A stretch of DNA of 9,976 bases from Lutibacter sp. (GCA_030599055.1 JAUVOS010000084.1:1-9976), one strand, 5' to 3'. Shown: positions 1 to 7,144, counted from the first letter of the stretch. A program made the numbers and translations. Notes: a model not told the origin generated them from the letters alone.

Positions 1-705
1 AGTAAAATTGCTATTGCAACGGGAAACAGAGGAAACCAAATAGAATTCCAACAGTTTCCATGGCATTATTATCCGTTGATAAAACCGGAATCCTCGCATC
101 CGATAAGTAAAAATAATGAACGTGTAAATTTGAGGTATCCCACCGATATTGACACTTTAAAAAACGACATTCAAAAAGTAGTATTACTACAAAGTTCTCC
201 GCTTACAAAACTTATAGGTTTGCCGAATATTATAAAACTAAGCTCAATTGCAGATGAAGAGAAGCCTGAAGATTATAACGCGAAGTCAAAAATTGTAGGC
301 GTTTTACTCAAAGGTGAATTTACATCGGCATATGAACATCGTACCAAAGCTTTTAAAACTAATTTTGTTGCGAAAAGCCCGGCGAACAAGATGATTGTCA
401 TTTCAGATGGTGATATCGTTGCCAACCAAATTCAAAATGGAAAACCTACCAGAATGGATGTTGATAAATGGACCGGACAACATTTCGGTAATAAAACTTT
501 TCTGTTAAATGCTGTTGCTTATTTATTAGATGATACCGGTTTACTTGAATTACGTGGAAAAACACTAGACATCAAGATGTTGAATAAAGAGAAAGTATTT
601 AAAGAAAAAAGATTCTGGCAATTTATTAATATTGTACTTCCTCTATTACTTTTGGGTATTTTTGGATTTGGGTATGTGTTTTATTTAAAAAGGAAATATA
701 CTTAA
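1..705 (+). CDS. gldG: GldG, gliding-motility ABC transporter auxiliary protein, 3' part (5' end outside window)
   Basis: The frame is open from base 1 to the TAA at 703-705, giving 234 visible residues. The TTG at 76 is internal, because the same frame continues upstream without a stop, so the gene is truncated by the window edge and not short. GldG is known in Flavobacterium as the substrate-binding-like partner of the GldA/GldF ABC transporter, which is needed for gliding and is linked to type IX secretion. Visible support: a soluble domain with PLTKLIGLPNIIKL, MIVISDGDIVANQ, a DKWTGQHFGNKTFLLNAVAYLLDDTGL-type region (positions about 466-543) and ELRGKTLDIK. A single C-terminal membrane helix follows (about residues 206-228, LPLLLLGIFGFGYVFYL) with a short basic tail RKYT. 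This soluble-then-anchor layout matches GldG. gldF would be expected just upstream but is not in the window. The next gene is convergent, so gldG ends its transcription unit here. The assignment is by recognition of conserved segments. Confidence 0.88.
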   Translation, partial: SKIAIATGNRGNQIEFQQFPWHYYPLIKPESSHPISKNNERVNLRYPTDIDTLKNDIQKVVLLQSSPLTKLIGLPNIIKLSSIADEEKPEDYNAKSKIVGVLLKGEFTSAYEHRTKAFKTNFVAKSPANKMIVISDGDIVANQIQNGKPTRMDVDKWTGQHFGNKTFLLNAVAYLLDDTGLLELRGKTLDIKMLNKEKVFKEKRFWQFINIVLPLLLLGIFGFGYVFYLKRKYT

Positions 706-709
706 GTCT

Positions 710-816
710 TTAACCGCAAATGAACTTTAGATTTGTAAAGTTATCTTTAGGAGCGACAGCTAAAAGCTTAACCGCAAGGGGTGCAAAGAAAAAAAAGCAA
801 GGGACGCAAGGAAGTT
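710..816. repeat. Short direct repeats of the ACCGCAA / GCAAGGG kind
   Basis: TTAACCGCAA occurs at 710-719 and again at 768-777. The second copy runs straight into GCAAGGGGTGCAAAG and then, after an A-run, GCAAGGGACGCAAGG. A 7-bp inverted repeat, AACTTTA/TAAAGTT, lies between them at 723-729 and 736-742, 17 bases after the gldG stop. Similar purine-rich GCAAAG-type strings are, from memory, common as dispersed intergenic repeats in Bacteroidetes. That statement is not checked here. Function unknown. Confidence 0.5.
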
Positions 817-852
817 TTTTAAGCCCAAAACTAAGGATTCACCCGTATCTTT

Positions 853-921
853 CACACAGAACTCACAGATTGACACAGAAGCAAAGAGCATGATTTCTGT
901 GTATTCTGTGAGTTCTGTGTG
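853..921. repeat. Long imperfect inverted repeat (snap-back) made of 9-bp units
   Basis: The outer 17 bases (853-869, beginning CACACAGAACTCACAGA) are perfectly complementary to 905-921. After a small bulge, 873-880 (ACACAGAA) pairs with 895-902. The result is a stem of about 25 bp around a 14-base loop (881-894). The right arm is three tandem 9-bp units of the form TTCTGTGNN (895-903, 904-912, 913-921), and the left arm is a slightly degraded complement of these. This resembles dispersed palindromic intergenic repeats (REP-like), not a classical terminator, because no T-run follows on either strand. Confidence 0.75.
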
Positions 922-967
922 CAATAATGGTTTACAAGTAATATCCTATAATAAAAGGTATTAAACC

Positions 968-1061
968 TCAGGGAGAACCCTGAACCCAATAAAAGGAATC
1001 GACCTAGAAGGTCGAGGTATTAACCAATAACCCGCTAAAAAAGCGGGATTAGTTCGGCTAA
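968..1061. repeat. Cluster of four small hairpins in series
   Basis: Four separate stem-loops follow one another. TCAGGG/CCCTGA lies at 968-973 and 978-983 with loop AGAA. TCGACCT/AGGTCGA lies at 999-1005 and 1009-1015 with a 3-base loop. CCCGCT/AGCGGG lies at 1031-1036 and 1042-1047 with loop AAAAA. TTAG/CTAA lies at 1049-1052 and 1058-1061 with loop TTCGG. The stems differ in sequence, so this is not one repeat copied four times. Spacing between the first three is 15 bases each. It may be a dispersed composite repeat or a structured 3' end shared by the two convergent genes. Function unknown. Confidence 0.65.
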
Positions 1062-1086
1062 CTTAAAAATTGAAATAATTTTTAAG
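1062..1086. repeat. Perfect 10-bp AT-rich hairpin
   Basis: CTTAAAAATT at 1062-1071 is a perfect complement of AATTTTTAAG at 1077-1086, with loop GAAAT. It starts immediately after the hairpin cluster and lies 57 bases from the MFS stop codon. It could contribute to termination of the minus-strand MFS transcript or the plus-strand gldG transcript. The stem has only one G-C pair, so it is weak on its own. Confidence 0.5.
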
Positions 1087-1142
1087 AGTCTCACAAATAA
1101 TTTAATGAGTTTTATGCTGAAGTTACAAGCAAACTGTTTTTC

Positions 1143-2384
1143 TCAATAATTCTGTTTCGATTTTTCTTTAAAGCCATTTGTTACCCATGCAGATAGTAAA
1201 AGAATCATTGACACGACAACAAATGCAATTCCTATTCCATAGTAATCTGCTAAAAAACCTAAAAGCAAAGCGATACTTGCTGTGATTATTGTTTTCCATA
1301 AAGATTGAGCAGAAATAACAGAAGTTAAGATTTCATTAGGGACATTATCTGCTAAAATACCCGTTAGAATTGGTTTTCTTATATTTTCAATAAGATATAT
1401 TCCAATAAAAGCCACTAACGAAAATACCCATAAATCAAAATAATAAAAAACACCACTTATTAAACCAAAAAGAAAACCGTAAATTAAAGTGGAATAACTG
1501 CTATTTCGTTTTGTATTTTTATCAAAACTCGAAGCCATTCGTGAGGCTTGTGACGTTAAAAGATAGATAATAAAGTAGATGGCTCCTATGATTAATCCAT
1601 TTTTCTTTTGCATTTCCACTTGCGATAATATGGGGATAATAAAAGCGACACTCAATAGCAAAGGTTGAATATAATCTTTAATCGCTTTTTGAAATGCCGA
1701 ATGAACAGCTGATGAATGTACGATTCTCAATATGTCAGGACGTTTAATAACGGCATAAAAAGATTTAAAAGTAGCACTAATTCTAGGTCTTTCTTTCTTT
1801 TTGGAGTAAAAAGTAATTTTGTTTAGCTCCTTAGGATACGACCAGATTAAAACTAAATTTATTAAATATGGAATGATCGAAAACAAAAAAATTGTTTGAT
1901 AATTTCCATAATAAAACACAATAAGTCCGGCAACAAGTGCAGAGATTGCTGATCCTTTTTGAGAGCAAGAACGCGTATGTCCGTAGTAATTTATCTTTTG
2001 AGTTTCCCAATCATTTAATTTTAAATAGTCCATAATCATTCCTTTGTGTGTTCCTGAACGAAAGGCATCTGCCATGCCATATAGTACAAAAGCGCCTAAG
2101 AAAAAAACAAAACCTGTCGAAAAATAAAAAACTACAAAAGAAAAGATATACAATAAAAAAGAGCCGAGTAGCGAAGTTTTTCTCCCAAAAGTATCGGCAA
2201 AGACGCCCGAAGGAATTTCAAAAACATTAATGACAATTTCTCGAACGGCATATAGTATTCCTATTTGAGTAAATGAGAGTCCTTTTTCCAATAAGAATAA
2301 AATAAAAAAAGCATCGAAAAAACGCAGATTTTTAAGAAATCCGTAGGCACAAAACTTATAATATTGTTTGTCTTTAACTAACAT
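1143..2384 (-). CDS. Major facilitator superfamily (MFS) transporter
   Basis: The product is 413 residues, close to the usual 400 for 12-helix MFS carriers, and is highly hydrophobic throughout. A motif-A-like loop between helices 2 and 3 is visible at about residues 59-69 (SGVFADTFGRK), with the Asp and the Gly-Arg-Lys of the family signature. DAFRSGTHKGMIMDYL at about 106-121 follows helix 4. A basic hydrophilic stretch at about 185-220 (with YSKKKERPR) fits the central cytoplasmic loop between the two six-helix halves. The substrate cannot be read from sequence; drug or metabolite efflux by proton antiport is the common role of such proteins. The start is the ATG at 2382-2384. Upstream there is no Shine-Dalgarno and I see no good TAnnTTTG promoter. 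The gene stands alone: it is preceded by the receptor gene's terminator and faces gldG convergently. Confidence 0.88.
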   Translation of the reverse strand: MLVKDKQYYKFCAYGFLKNLRFFDAFFILFLLEKGLSFTQIGILYAVREIVINVFEIPSGVFADTFGRKTSLLGSFLLYIFSFVVFYFSTGFVFFLGAFVLYGMADAFRSGTHKGMIMDYLKLNDWETQKINYYGHTRSCSQKGSAISALVAGLIVFYYGNYQTIFLFSIIPYLINLVLIWSYPKELNKITFYSKKKERPRISATFKSFYAVIKRPDILRIVHSSAVHSAFQKAIKDYIQPLLLSVAFIIPILSQVEMQKKNGLIIGAIYFIIYLLTSQASRMASSFDKNTKRNSSYSTLIYGFLFGLISGVFYYFDLWVFSLVAFIGIYLIENIRKPILTGILADNVPNEILTSVISAQSLWKTIITASIALLLGFLADYYGIGIAFVVVSMILLLSAWVTNGFKEKSKQNY

Positions 2385-2427
2385 TCGTATGCTACTATTT
2401 CAAAATTTAAAAGTGTCAGCAAATTAC

Positions 2428-2464
2428 AAAAAAAAGGCTACTCTAAAAATCGAGTAGCCTTTTT
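2428..2464 (-). terminator. Rho-independent terminator of the Oar-like receptor gene
   Basis: AAAAAGGCTACTC (2431-2443) and GAGTAGCCTTTTT (2452-2464) form a perfect 13-bp stem with an 8-base loop. On the minus strand it is followed by a run of eight T (complement of 2428-2435, partly in the stem). It lies 25 bases past the stop codon of the receptor gene and upstream of the MFS start, so it should isolate the MFS gene from receptor transcription. Confidence 0.9.
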
Positions 2465-2488
2465 AAATATTTAGGTTCTAAAAATCTA

Positions 2489-5400
2489 TTAAAAATTATA
2501 GCGTAAACCGCCTTGCACTTGCCATCTGCTTAATAAGCTAGCATCATTGATGAAAGTGGCAACAGTAGTTGGATTAAATGAATAAGTTGGAATACCTGCA
2601 TTATCAACACTAACTCCAACAGGTTGTACTATAGATGGTTGTTGTACTACGCCCCAGTCTGAATTAAACAAATTGCCAAGATTTAAAATATCAAGGCTAA
2701 ATTCAATACTATTGTCATCTCCTACTTTGTATCCTTGTACAATTTTAAAGTCCCATCTACCTCTCCATGGACTTAAAGCACCATAACGTTCCATACTTTC
2801 TCCTCGGTGATCATTTAAATAGTTATCTTGTTGAATATAACTCTCATAAGCTACTCTTTGCTCAGCCGGAGTCCCAAAACTTGGATCAAAATTCATTTGG
2901 TCCAGTTCAGTCGCAGTTGGAATATAAATCAAATCGTTTAACCCAGAACCGTCACCATTAATATCACCACCATACGTATAATTAAAACGACCTCCTTGTG
3001 CATACTCAAATAAACCTGCTAAAGATGTGTACCATTTATCATTTCCATAATCAAATTTTTTACTAATTAAACCAACTACTCTATGCTTATCTCCGTATTT
3101 TGAATAAGATAATACATCATCATTTACATTTCCATAAGCTGGGTTAAAAACAAAAGCATCACCTGTAATTTCTGCTTCGATAGAATTTACGTCTTTTGAT
3201 TCCATATAGTTATAAGCTATTGAGGTAAACAAATTATTTTCAAATGATTTCTGCACTTTTAAAGATACGTTATAAGCATATCCTTTATTAGAATTTGTTA
3301 ATACATATGCATTTACCGGAGCTGAGAAAAATCCAAAATCATGTACATTATAATCTGAAAAATTATAAATAGGTCTTGTGTCAACCCCTGCTAATTGTCC
3401 GGTAGGCTCTTTAAGACCCCAATTTTGCACATGAGCTGCCTGTAGATCTTTAGAAAAAGAAGCGTCAAAGGTTGCAATGAGACCTTCTTCAAATTTATTA
3501 TCAACTCCCACACTAGATTTCCATACTTTAGGCCAATTAAAATCTGGATCTATAACTTCATAAAACCACCAATTTGGCGCTCCAGATTGATTTCCAACCC
3601 ATACAAATGGGAAACGTCCTGTAAATACACCTGTTCCCCCTCGAACTTGTAATGAATTATCACTTTTCACATCCCAATTAAATCCTAGGCGCGGTGAAAA
3701 TATTTCTGAATTAGTCGGCATTTTTGTTGAATCAAAACGCACCTGCTCTCCTGTATCAGGATCTGTATATTCAATTGTTGGTACATAGTCAAATTGCGTT
3801 TCAATAAATTCTTGTGCTAATCTAGAAGAATCAAAATAAAGTGGTTTGTCAACACGAACGCCTAAGGTTAATTTGAAATCATCGTTTATGCTGATTTCAT
3901 CTTGAGTATAAAAGGCCGCTTGTCCTACATTTATTTTATAGTAATTCCAACCACCTAATTCACCTTCTTCATTTTGATTAAACGTATTTGCTGCAGCTGT
4001 AGCATCTTGTAATTGAGCTTCTAAACCACCACCTGATCCGGCATCTGCTAAGAAGTCCGCTACACTTCCATATGATGGAAAGAATACACCTGCTCCACCT
4101 AATGCTCCTAGATTAAATGAGTTTCCAAATTTAAATTTTTCATAAGATAAACCTATTGTTATATTATGTGCATTTTTAACAATGCTCAAATTATTATTAA
4201 ATTGAAATACTTTTTGGTCTAATCTATTATTTATTGAAAATGGCTCATGACCAGCAATAATGTAGTTGGCACCTTGTCCATTTTGAATAGTAATACTTGG
4301 AGCTGCTACGGATTTAGGATTTCTAAAATCATTAAAATGCGTATATCCTATTTGGAATTTATTCGAAAAACCATTTCCAAAATTAGAATTGAGCTCTGCT
4401 AAATAGGAGTTAATTTCATTATTAATCTGATAACCTGAGTTCTCAAATTGTAAAATAGTAGGTCCAGGTCCTCTAAATCCCAATGCTGTAGGGTGTGCTG
4501 GCTTTTCTTTAGAAGCATCTAAAAAATTATAGATTAAGGCTAAACGATTATTATCATTAATGTTAAAATCTAATTTAGCAATACCTTTCCAAGATTCCGT
4601 TAGGTGCGTAAAACCGGTATAAGCACCTGTATCATACCCCAAATCTGCTAACGCATTTTGAACTGCTAACATATCTGACTCTAAAACGGTTGATTCATTA
4701 ATACCTTGTGTTCCATCACCATTATCGGGTATCCAATGTGATCCATCGTCAATTCTATTTTCTCTTTCTGCATTTATAAAGAAGAATATTCTGTCTTTAA
4801 GAATTGGACCTCCAAAGCTAAAACCAGTTTGGTAGTGATTTAATTCAGGCACAAAAATATCTTCCCCTTTCATTTTACTACCAGTCATATCTTGATTTCG
4901 ATAATAACCATATAGAGTACCGTCAAAGTTATTTGTTCCACTTTTTGTGACCGCATTTACTGAAGCTCCGGTAAAACCTGATAAAGTTACGTCATAAGGT
5001 GCTGTAGCTACTTGTATTTGGTCAATTGCATCCAGAGATACGGGTTGTGCATCAGTTTGACCTCCCGGTGTAGCTGCGTCTAAACCAAATGGATTATTAA
5101 AAATTGAACCATCTAATGAGAAATTGTTATATTGATCATTCCTTCCGCCAAAAGATCCACCACTTGCTGTGGGTTCTAATCTTGTAAAATCTGCTTGGGA
5201 ACGAGAAATAGTTGGTAAATAAGAAAGTTCTTTTTCTCCAATATTAGTCTCTGCTCCTGTTCTATCGCTACTAAAAGTATTATCCCTTGTATAACGTATC
5301 ACGACTTCATCTAACTCTTGACTTTCAGATAGCATGGCGATATCAATATTGGTTGTTTTACCTAATTGTAAGTATATATCGGTATATTCAACCGTTTTGT

Positions 5401-5644
5401 ATCCCACAAAACTAATGCTAATGGTGTAGGGACCTCCAACACGTAAATTAGGAATAGTATAACTTCCGTTGTCTTGTGTCATAGCTCCAGTAACCGTACC
5501 AGACGGAACGTGTTTGGCAACTACAGTTGCACCAAATAACGGCCCCGATTCATCAGTAATTAATCCTTGAACTTTTGAAGTTGTTACTTGTGAAAATGCA
5601 GTGACAGATAGCATCACAAGGAATAAAAAAATATTTTTTTTCAT
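2489..5644 (-). CDS. Oar-like TonB-dependent outer membrane receptor with CarboxypepD-regulatory-like N-terminal domain
   Basis: The product has 1051 residues, typical of the Oar-like group. Residues 1-18 are a signal peptide (MKK, hydrophobic core, cleavage likely after AFS before Q19). Residues about 24-110 form a carboxypeptidase-regulatory-like beta-sandwich (VQGLITDESG, FGATVVAK, GSYTIPNLRVGGPYTISISFVGY), followed by DEVVI. The plug domain spans about 125-235 and ends in DQIQVATAPYDVTLSGFTGA and VNAVTKSGTNNFDG. The rest is a 22-stranded-type beta-barrel ending in the terminal Phe of SRWQVQGGLRYNF. An acidic loop, DINGDGSGLND at residues 894-904, looks calcium-binding. Such receptors use TonB energy for uptake across the outer membrane, and Myxococcus Oar has been linked to protein export. 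No susD-like gene is adjacent, which argues against a glycan SusCD pair. The substrate is unknown. The gene has its own terminator and lies downstream of the ribosomal operon's terminator. The start is the ATG at 5642-5644, without a Shine-Dalgarno. Confidence 0.92.
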   Translation of the reverse strand: MKKNIFLFLVMLSVTAFSQVTTSKVQGLITDESGPLFGATVVAKHVPSGTVTGAMTQDNGSYTIPNLRVGGPYTISISFVGYKTVEYTDIYLQLGKTTNIDIAMLSESQELDEVVIRYTRDNTFSSDRTGAETNIGEKELSYLPTISRSQADFTRLEPTASGGSFGGRNDQYNNFSLDGSIFNNPFGLDAATPGGQTDAQPVSLDAIDQIQVATAPYDVTLSGFTGASVNAVTKSGTNNFDGTLYGYYRNQDMTGSKMKGEDIFVPELNHYQTGFSFGGPILKDRIFFFINAERENRIDDGSHWIPDNGDGTQGINESTVLESDMLAVQNALADLGYDTGAYTGFTHLTESWKGIAKLDFNINDNNRLALIYNFLDASKEKPAHPTALGFRGPGPTILQFENSGYQINNEINSYLAELNSNFGNGFSNKFQIGYTHFNDFRNPKSVAAPSITIQNGQGANYIIAGHEPFSINNRLDQKVFQFNNNLSIVKNAHNITIGLSYEKFKFGNSFNLGALGGAGVFFPSYGSVADFLADAGSGGGLEAQLQDATAAANTFNQNEEGELGGWNYYKINVGQAAFYTQDEISINDDFKLTLGVRVDKPLYFDSSRLAQEFIETQFDYVPTIEYTDPDTGEQVRFDSTKMPTNSEIFSPRLGFNWDVKSDNSLQVRGGTGVFTGRFPFVWVGNQSGAPNWWFYEVIDPDFNWPKVWKSSVGVDNKFEEGLIATFDASFSKDLQAAHVQNWGLKEPTGQLAGVDTRPIYNFSDYNVHDFGFFSAPVNAYVLTNSNKGYAYNVSLKVQKSFENNLFTSIAYNYMESKDVNSIEAEITGDAFVFNPAYGNVNDDVLSYSKYGDKHRVVGLISKKFDYGNDKWYTSLAGLFEYAQGGRFNYTYGGDINGDGSGLNDLIYIPTATELDQMNFDPSFGTPAEQRVAYESYIQQDNYLNDHRGESMERYGALSPWRGRWDFKIVQGYKVGDDNSIEFSLDILNLGNLFNSDWGVVQQPSIVQPVGVSVDNAGIPTYSFNPTTVATFINDASLLSRWQVQGGLRYNF

Positions 5645-5684
5645 TGTAAAAAGTATTTGGTTAATAAACGTTTTTAATCAGCGT

Positions 5685-5692
5685 TAAATATA
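5685..5692 (-). promoter_or_regulatory. Possible -7 element for the Oar-like receptor gene
   Basis: On the minus strand these bases read TATATTTA, one mismatch from the Bacteroidetes -7 consensus TAnnTTTG. It lies about 40 bases before the ATG and right after the T-run of the rplI terminator. No clear upstream TTG element is visible, and an AT-rich spacer gives such matches by chance, so this is tentative. Confidence 0.3.
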
Positions 5693-5695
5693 AAT

Positions 5696-5732
5696 AAAAA
5701 AAAAGCCCGCCTTAACTACAGGCGGACTTTTT
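5696..5732 (-). terminator. Rho-independent terminator of the rpsF-rpsR-rplI operon
   Basis: The arm ending at 5711 (GCCCGCC preceded by A-run) pairs with GGCGGACTTTTT (5721-5732) around a 9-base loop, with one C/A mismatch (5706/5726). Read on the minus strand, a G+C-rich stem is followed by nine T. It begins 29 bases after the rplI stop codon. Confidence 0.9.
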
Positions 5733-5760
5733 AATAACACTTTATTAACAATCTGTCAAT

Positions 5761-6444
5761 TTATTCGTCAGATTTGTCAGTTTCTTTTGCTTTTGTTTCT
5801 GCATCTTTTGGTGTTTCAGTCGAAGTTTCTTCTACTACTTTTTCAACAACTTCTTCAACAACTTCTTCCACCTTTTTAGGTTTCGATATGCCCAGAACGT
5901 CATCAATACTTTCTTTTGGAGTATCTTCATAGGAATCATCCGTCACTATTTCAACATCTGTTGCTTTTTCTTTTTTCTTTTTCCTTTGTATAGAATCAGG
6001 GTCTGCATAAATTTCAAAAGGGAAATCGACAATTAATTCTCTATGTAGTCGAATACTTGCAACATATTCACCTACTCTTTTAATATTACGTCCTTCAATA
6101 CTGATAAATTTCTTTTCAATTTCATGCCCCTGTTTTCCTAGAGCTTCAGAAACATCTGCATTATTTACAGAGCCAAAAAGCTTAACACCGTCGGCTGTTT
6201 TTGACATAATTTTTACAGTTACCTCTTCAAGTGCTTTGGCAACTTTCTGTGCGTCTTTTATAAGCTTGGCATCTCTATGTGCTCTTTGGCGCATGGTTTC
6301 TGCTAATACTTTTTTAGCTGATGTAGTCGCTAAAATAGCAACACCTTGCGGAATCAAAAAGTTACGTCCGTAACCATTTTTTACCACTACTAAATCGTCT
6401 GCGAATCCTAGATTCTCAACGTCTTTTTTTAATATCACTTCCAT
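5761..6444 (-). CDS. rplI: 50S ribosomal protein bL9 with an acidic C-terminal extension
   Basis: bL9 is a two-domain protein of the large subunit that binds 23S rRNA near the L1 stalk base. The N-terminal domain is clear: MEVILKKDVENLG and the signature VKNGYGRNFLIPQGVA at about residues 21-36. A long connecting helix (about 41-75, rich in K/A/R) and the C-terminal domain with DGVKLFGSVNNADVSEAL (about 85-102) and IKRVGEYVASIRLH follow. Canonical bL9 ends near residue 150; this protein has 227. The extra 77 or so residues begin with a basic patch (QRKKKKEK) and are then strongly acidic and low-complexity, with a VEEVVEEVVEKVVEE block at about 192-206 encoded partly by two perfect 12-bp tandem copies (5842-5865). 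The extension is probably disordered or helical. It is the last gene of the operon, 15 bases after rpsR, with the terminator just downstream. Confidence 0.96.
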   Translation of the reverse strand: MEVILKKDVENLGFADDLVVVKNGYGRNFLIPQGVAILATTSAKKVLAETMRQRAHRDAKLIKDAQKVAKALEEVTVKIMSKTADGVKLFGSVNNADVSEALGKQGHEIEKKFISIEGRNIKRVGEYVASIRLHRELIVDFPFEIYADPDSIQRKKKKEKATDVEIVTDDSYEDTPKESIDDVLGISKPKKVEEVVEEVVEKVVEETSTETPKDAETKAKETDKSDE

Positions 6445-6459
6445 ATCTCGAATTCTTAA

Positions 6460-6759
6460 TTATTTTAACATATCAGCAACGTAAGGCATTAAAGCTATGT
6501 GACGTGCTCTTTTAATAGCTTGTGCCACTTTACGTTGAAATTTTAATGAAGTTCCTGTCAAACGACGAGGTAAAATCTTACCTTGTTCGTTCACTAAATA
6601 AAGTAAAAAATCAGCATCTTTATAATCTATATACTTAAAGCCTTTTCTTTTAAAACGACAGTATTTCTTTACTTCTTTTGTTTCTATATCTAAAGGAGTT
6701 AAATAGCGAATATCCGCTTTTCCACCACCTTTTGCTTGTTGTTCAATTGATACTGCCAT
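6460..6759 (-). CDS. rpsR: 30S ribosomal protein bS18
   Basis: The 99-residue product matches bS18: YCRFKRKGFKYIDYKD at about residues 33-48, then GKILPRRLTGTSLKFQRKVAQAIKRARHIALMPYV, the conserved C-terminal block that contacts 16S rRNA and bS6. The N-terminus is about 20 residues longer than in E. coli and includes a Gly-rich stretch (KGGGKADIRYLTPL). bS18 forms a heterodimer with bS6 on the platform of the small subunit. In Flavobacterium johnsoniae ribosomes, bS6, bS18 and bS21 form a pocket that hides the anti-Shine-Dalgarno end of 16S rRNA, which fits the lack of Shine-Dalgarno sites here. The start lies 2 bases after the rpsF stop, so the pair is probably translationally coupled. Confidence 0.97.
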   Translation of the reverse strand: MAVSIEQQAKGGGKADIRYLTPLDIETKEVKKYCRFKRKGFKYIDYKDADFLLYLVNEQGKILPRRLTGTSLKFQRKVAQAIKRARHIALMPYVADMLK

Positions 6760-6761
6760 AA

Positions 6762-7106
6762 CTACTTAGTTTTTTTTTCTTTAATACGTTTTCTTCTTGT
6801 TTCAGCCCATGCAGCAGCATGTTTATCTAGTCTTACAGTTAGATAACGCAAGATACTGTCATCTCTTCTGAATTCTAATTCAAAAGGAGCAACAACTTGT
6901 CCATCAACTTTGTATTCGAATAAGTGATAAAAACCACTCTTCTTTTTTTGGATTGCATAAGCTAGTTTTTTCAAGCCCCAATCCTCTTTCCAAATCATTT
7001 CAGCACCCTTCGATAGTAAATAGTCCTCAAACTTCTTTACTGCTTCCTTTATCTGTTCATCAGATAAAACGGGATTCAAAATGAAAACAGTTTCGTAATG
7101 ATTCAT
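6762..7106 (-). CDS. rpsF: 30S ribosomal protein bS6
   Basis: The 114-residue product is a full-length bS6 with the ferredoxin-like fold: MNHYETVFILNPVLSDEQIKE at the start, WGLKKLAYAIQKKKSGFYHLFEY at about residues 43-65, and the final strand RDDSILRYLTVRLDKH at about 81-96. A basic tail (RRKRIKEKKTK) ends the protein. bS6 pairs with bS18 on the 30S platform. It is the first gene of rpsF-rpsR-rplI, the order usual in this phylum. The start ATG (7104-7106) follows an A-rich stretch with no Shine-Dalgarno. The last codons contain a run of nine A on the coding strand. Confidence 0.97.
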   Translation of the reverse strand: MNHYETVFILNPVLSDEQIKEAVKKFEDYLLSKGAEMIWKEDWGLKKLAYAIQKKKSGFYHLFEYKVDGQVVAPFELEFRRDDSILRYLTVRLDKHAAAWAETRRKRIKEKKTK

Positions 7107-7144
7107 TTGATTTAATTTAGTTTAATTATTTGTTTTTGAGCCTG

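Larger units (their letters stand above)
706..1142. other. Convergent intergenic region rich in repeats and hairpins, no gene seen
   Basis: This 437-base gap lies between the 3' ends of gldG (+) and the MFS gene (-). I found no credible reading frame in it on either strand. It holds, from left to right, short direct repeats of the TTAACCGCAA and GCAAGGG types, a long imperfect inverted repeat, five small hairpins in a row, and a plain AT-rich tail (1087-1142) in which I see nothing. Because two genes converge here, some of the hairpins may serve as terminators for both strands, but none has a clear T-run like the two terminators elsewhere in the window. Confidence 0.75.

Noticed and set aside
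76..78. TTG as start codon of the gldG reading frame
   Set aside because: The same frame is open back to base 1 and the upstream residues continue a plausible protein, so the gene is cut by the window edge and does not start here.
723..742. AACTTTA/TAAAGTT inverted repeat as the gldG terminator
   Set aside because: The 7-bp stem has one G-C pair and is not followed by a T-run, so it is too weak to call a terminator.
895..921. Possible CRISPR-like tandem repeats
   Set aside because: The units are 9 bp, directly adjacent without spacers, and mirrored at 853-880, so this is a snap-back repeat and not a CRISPR array.
2048..2230. 60-codon plus-strand frame rich in Lys/Arg
   Set aside because: It is antisense to the MFS gene, and its basic composition follows from the T-rich codons of the membrane helices on the other strand.
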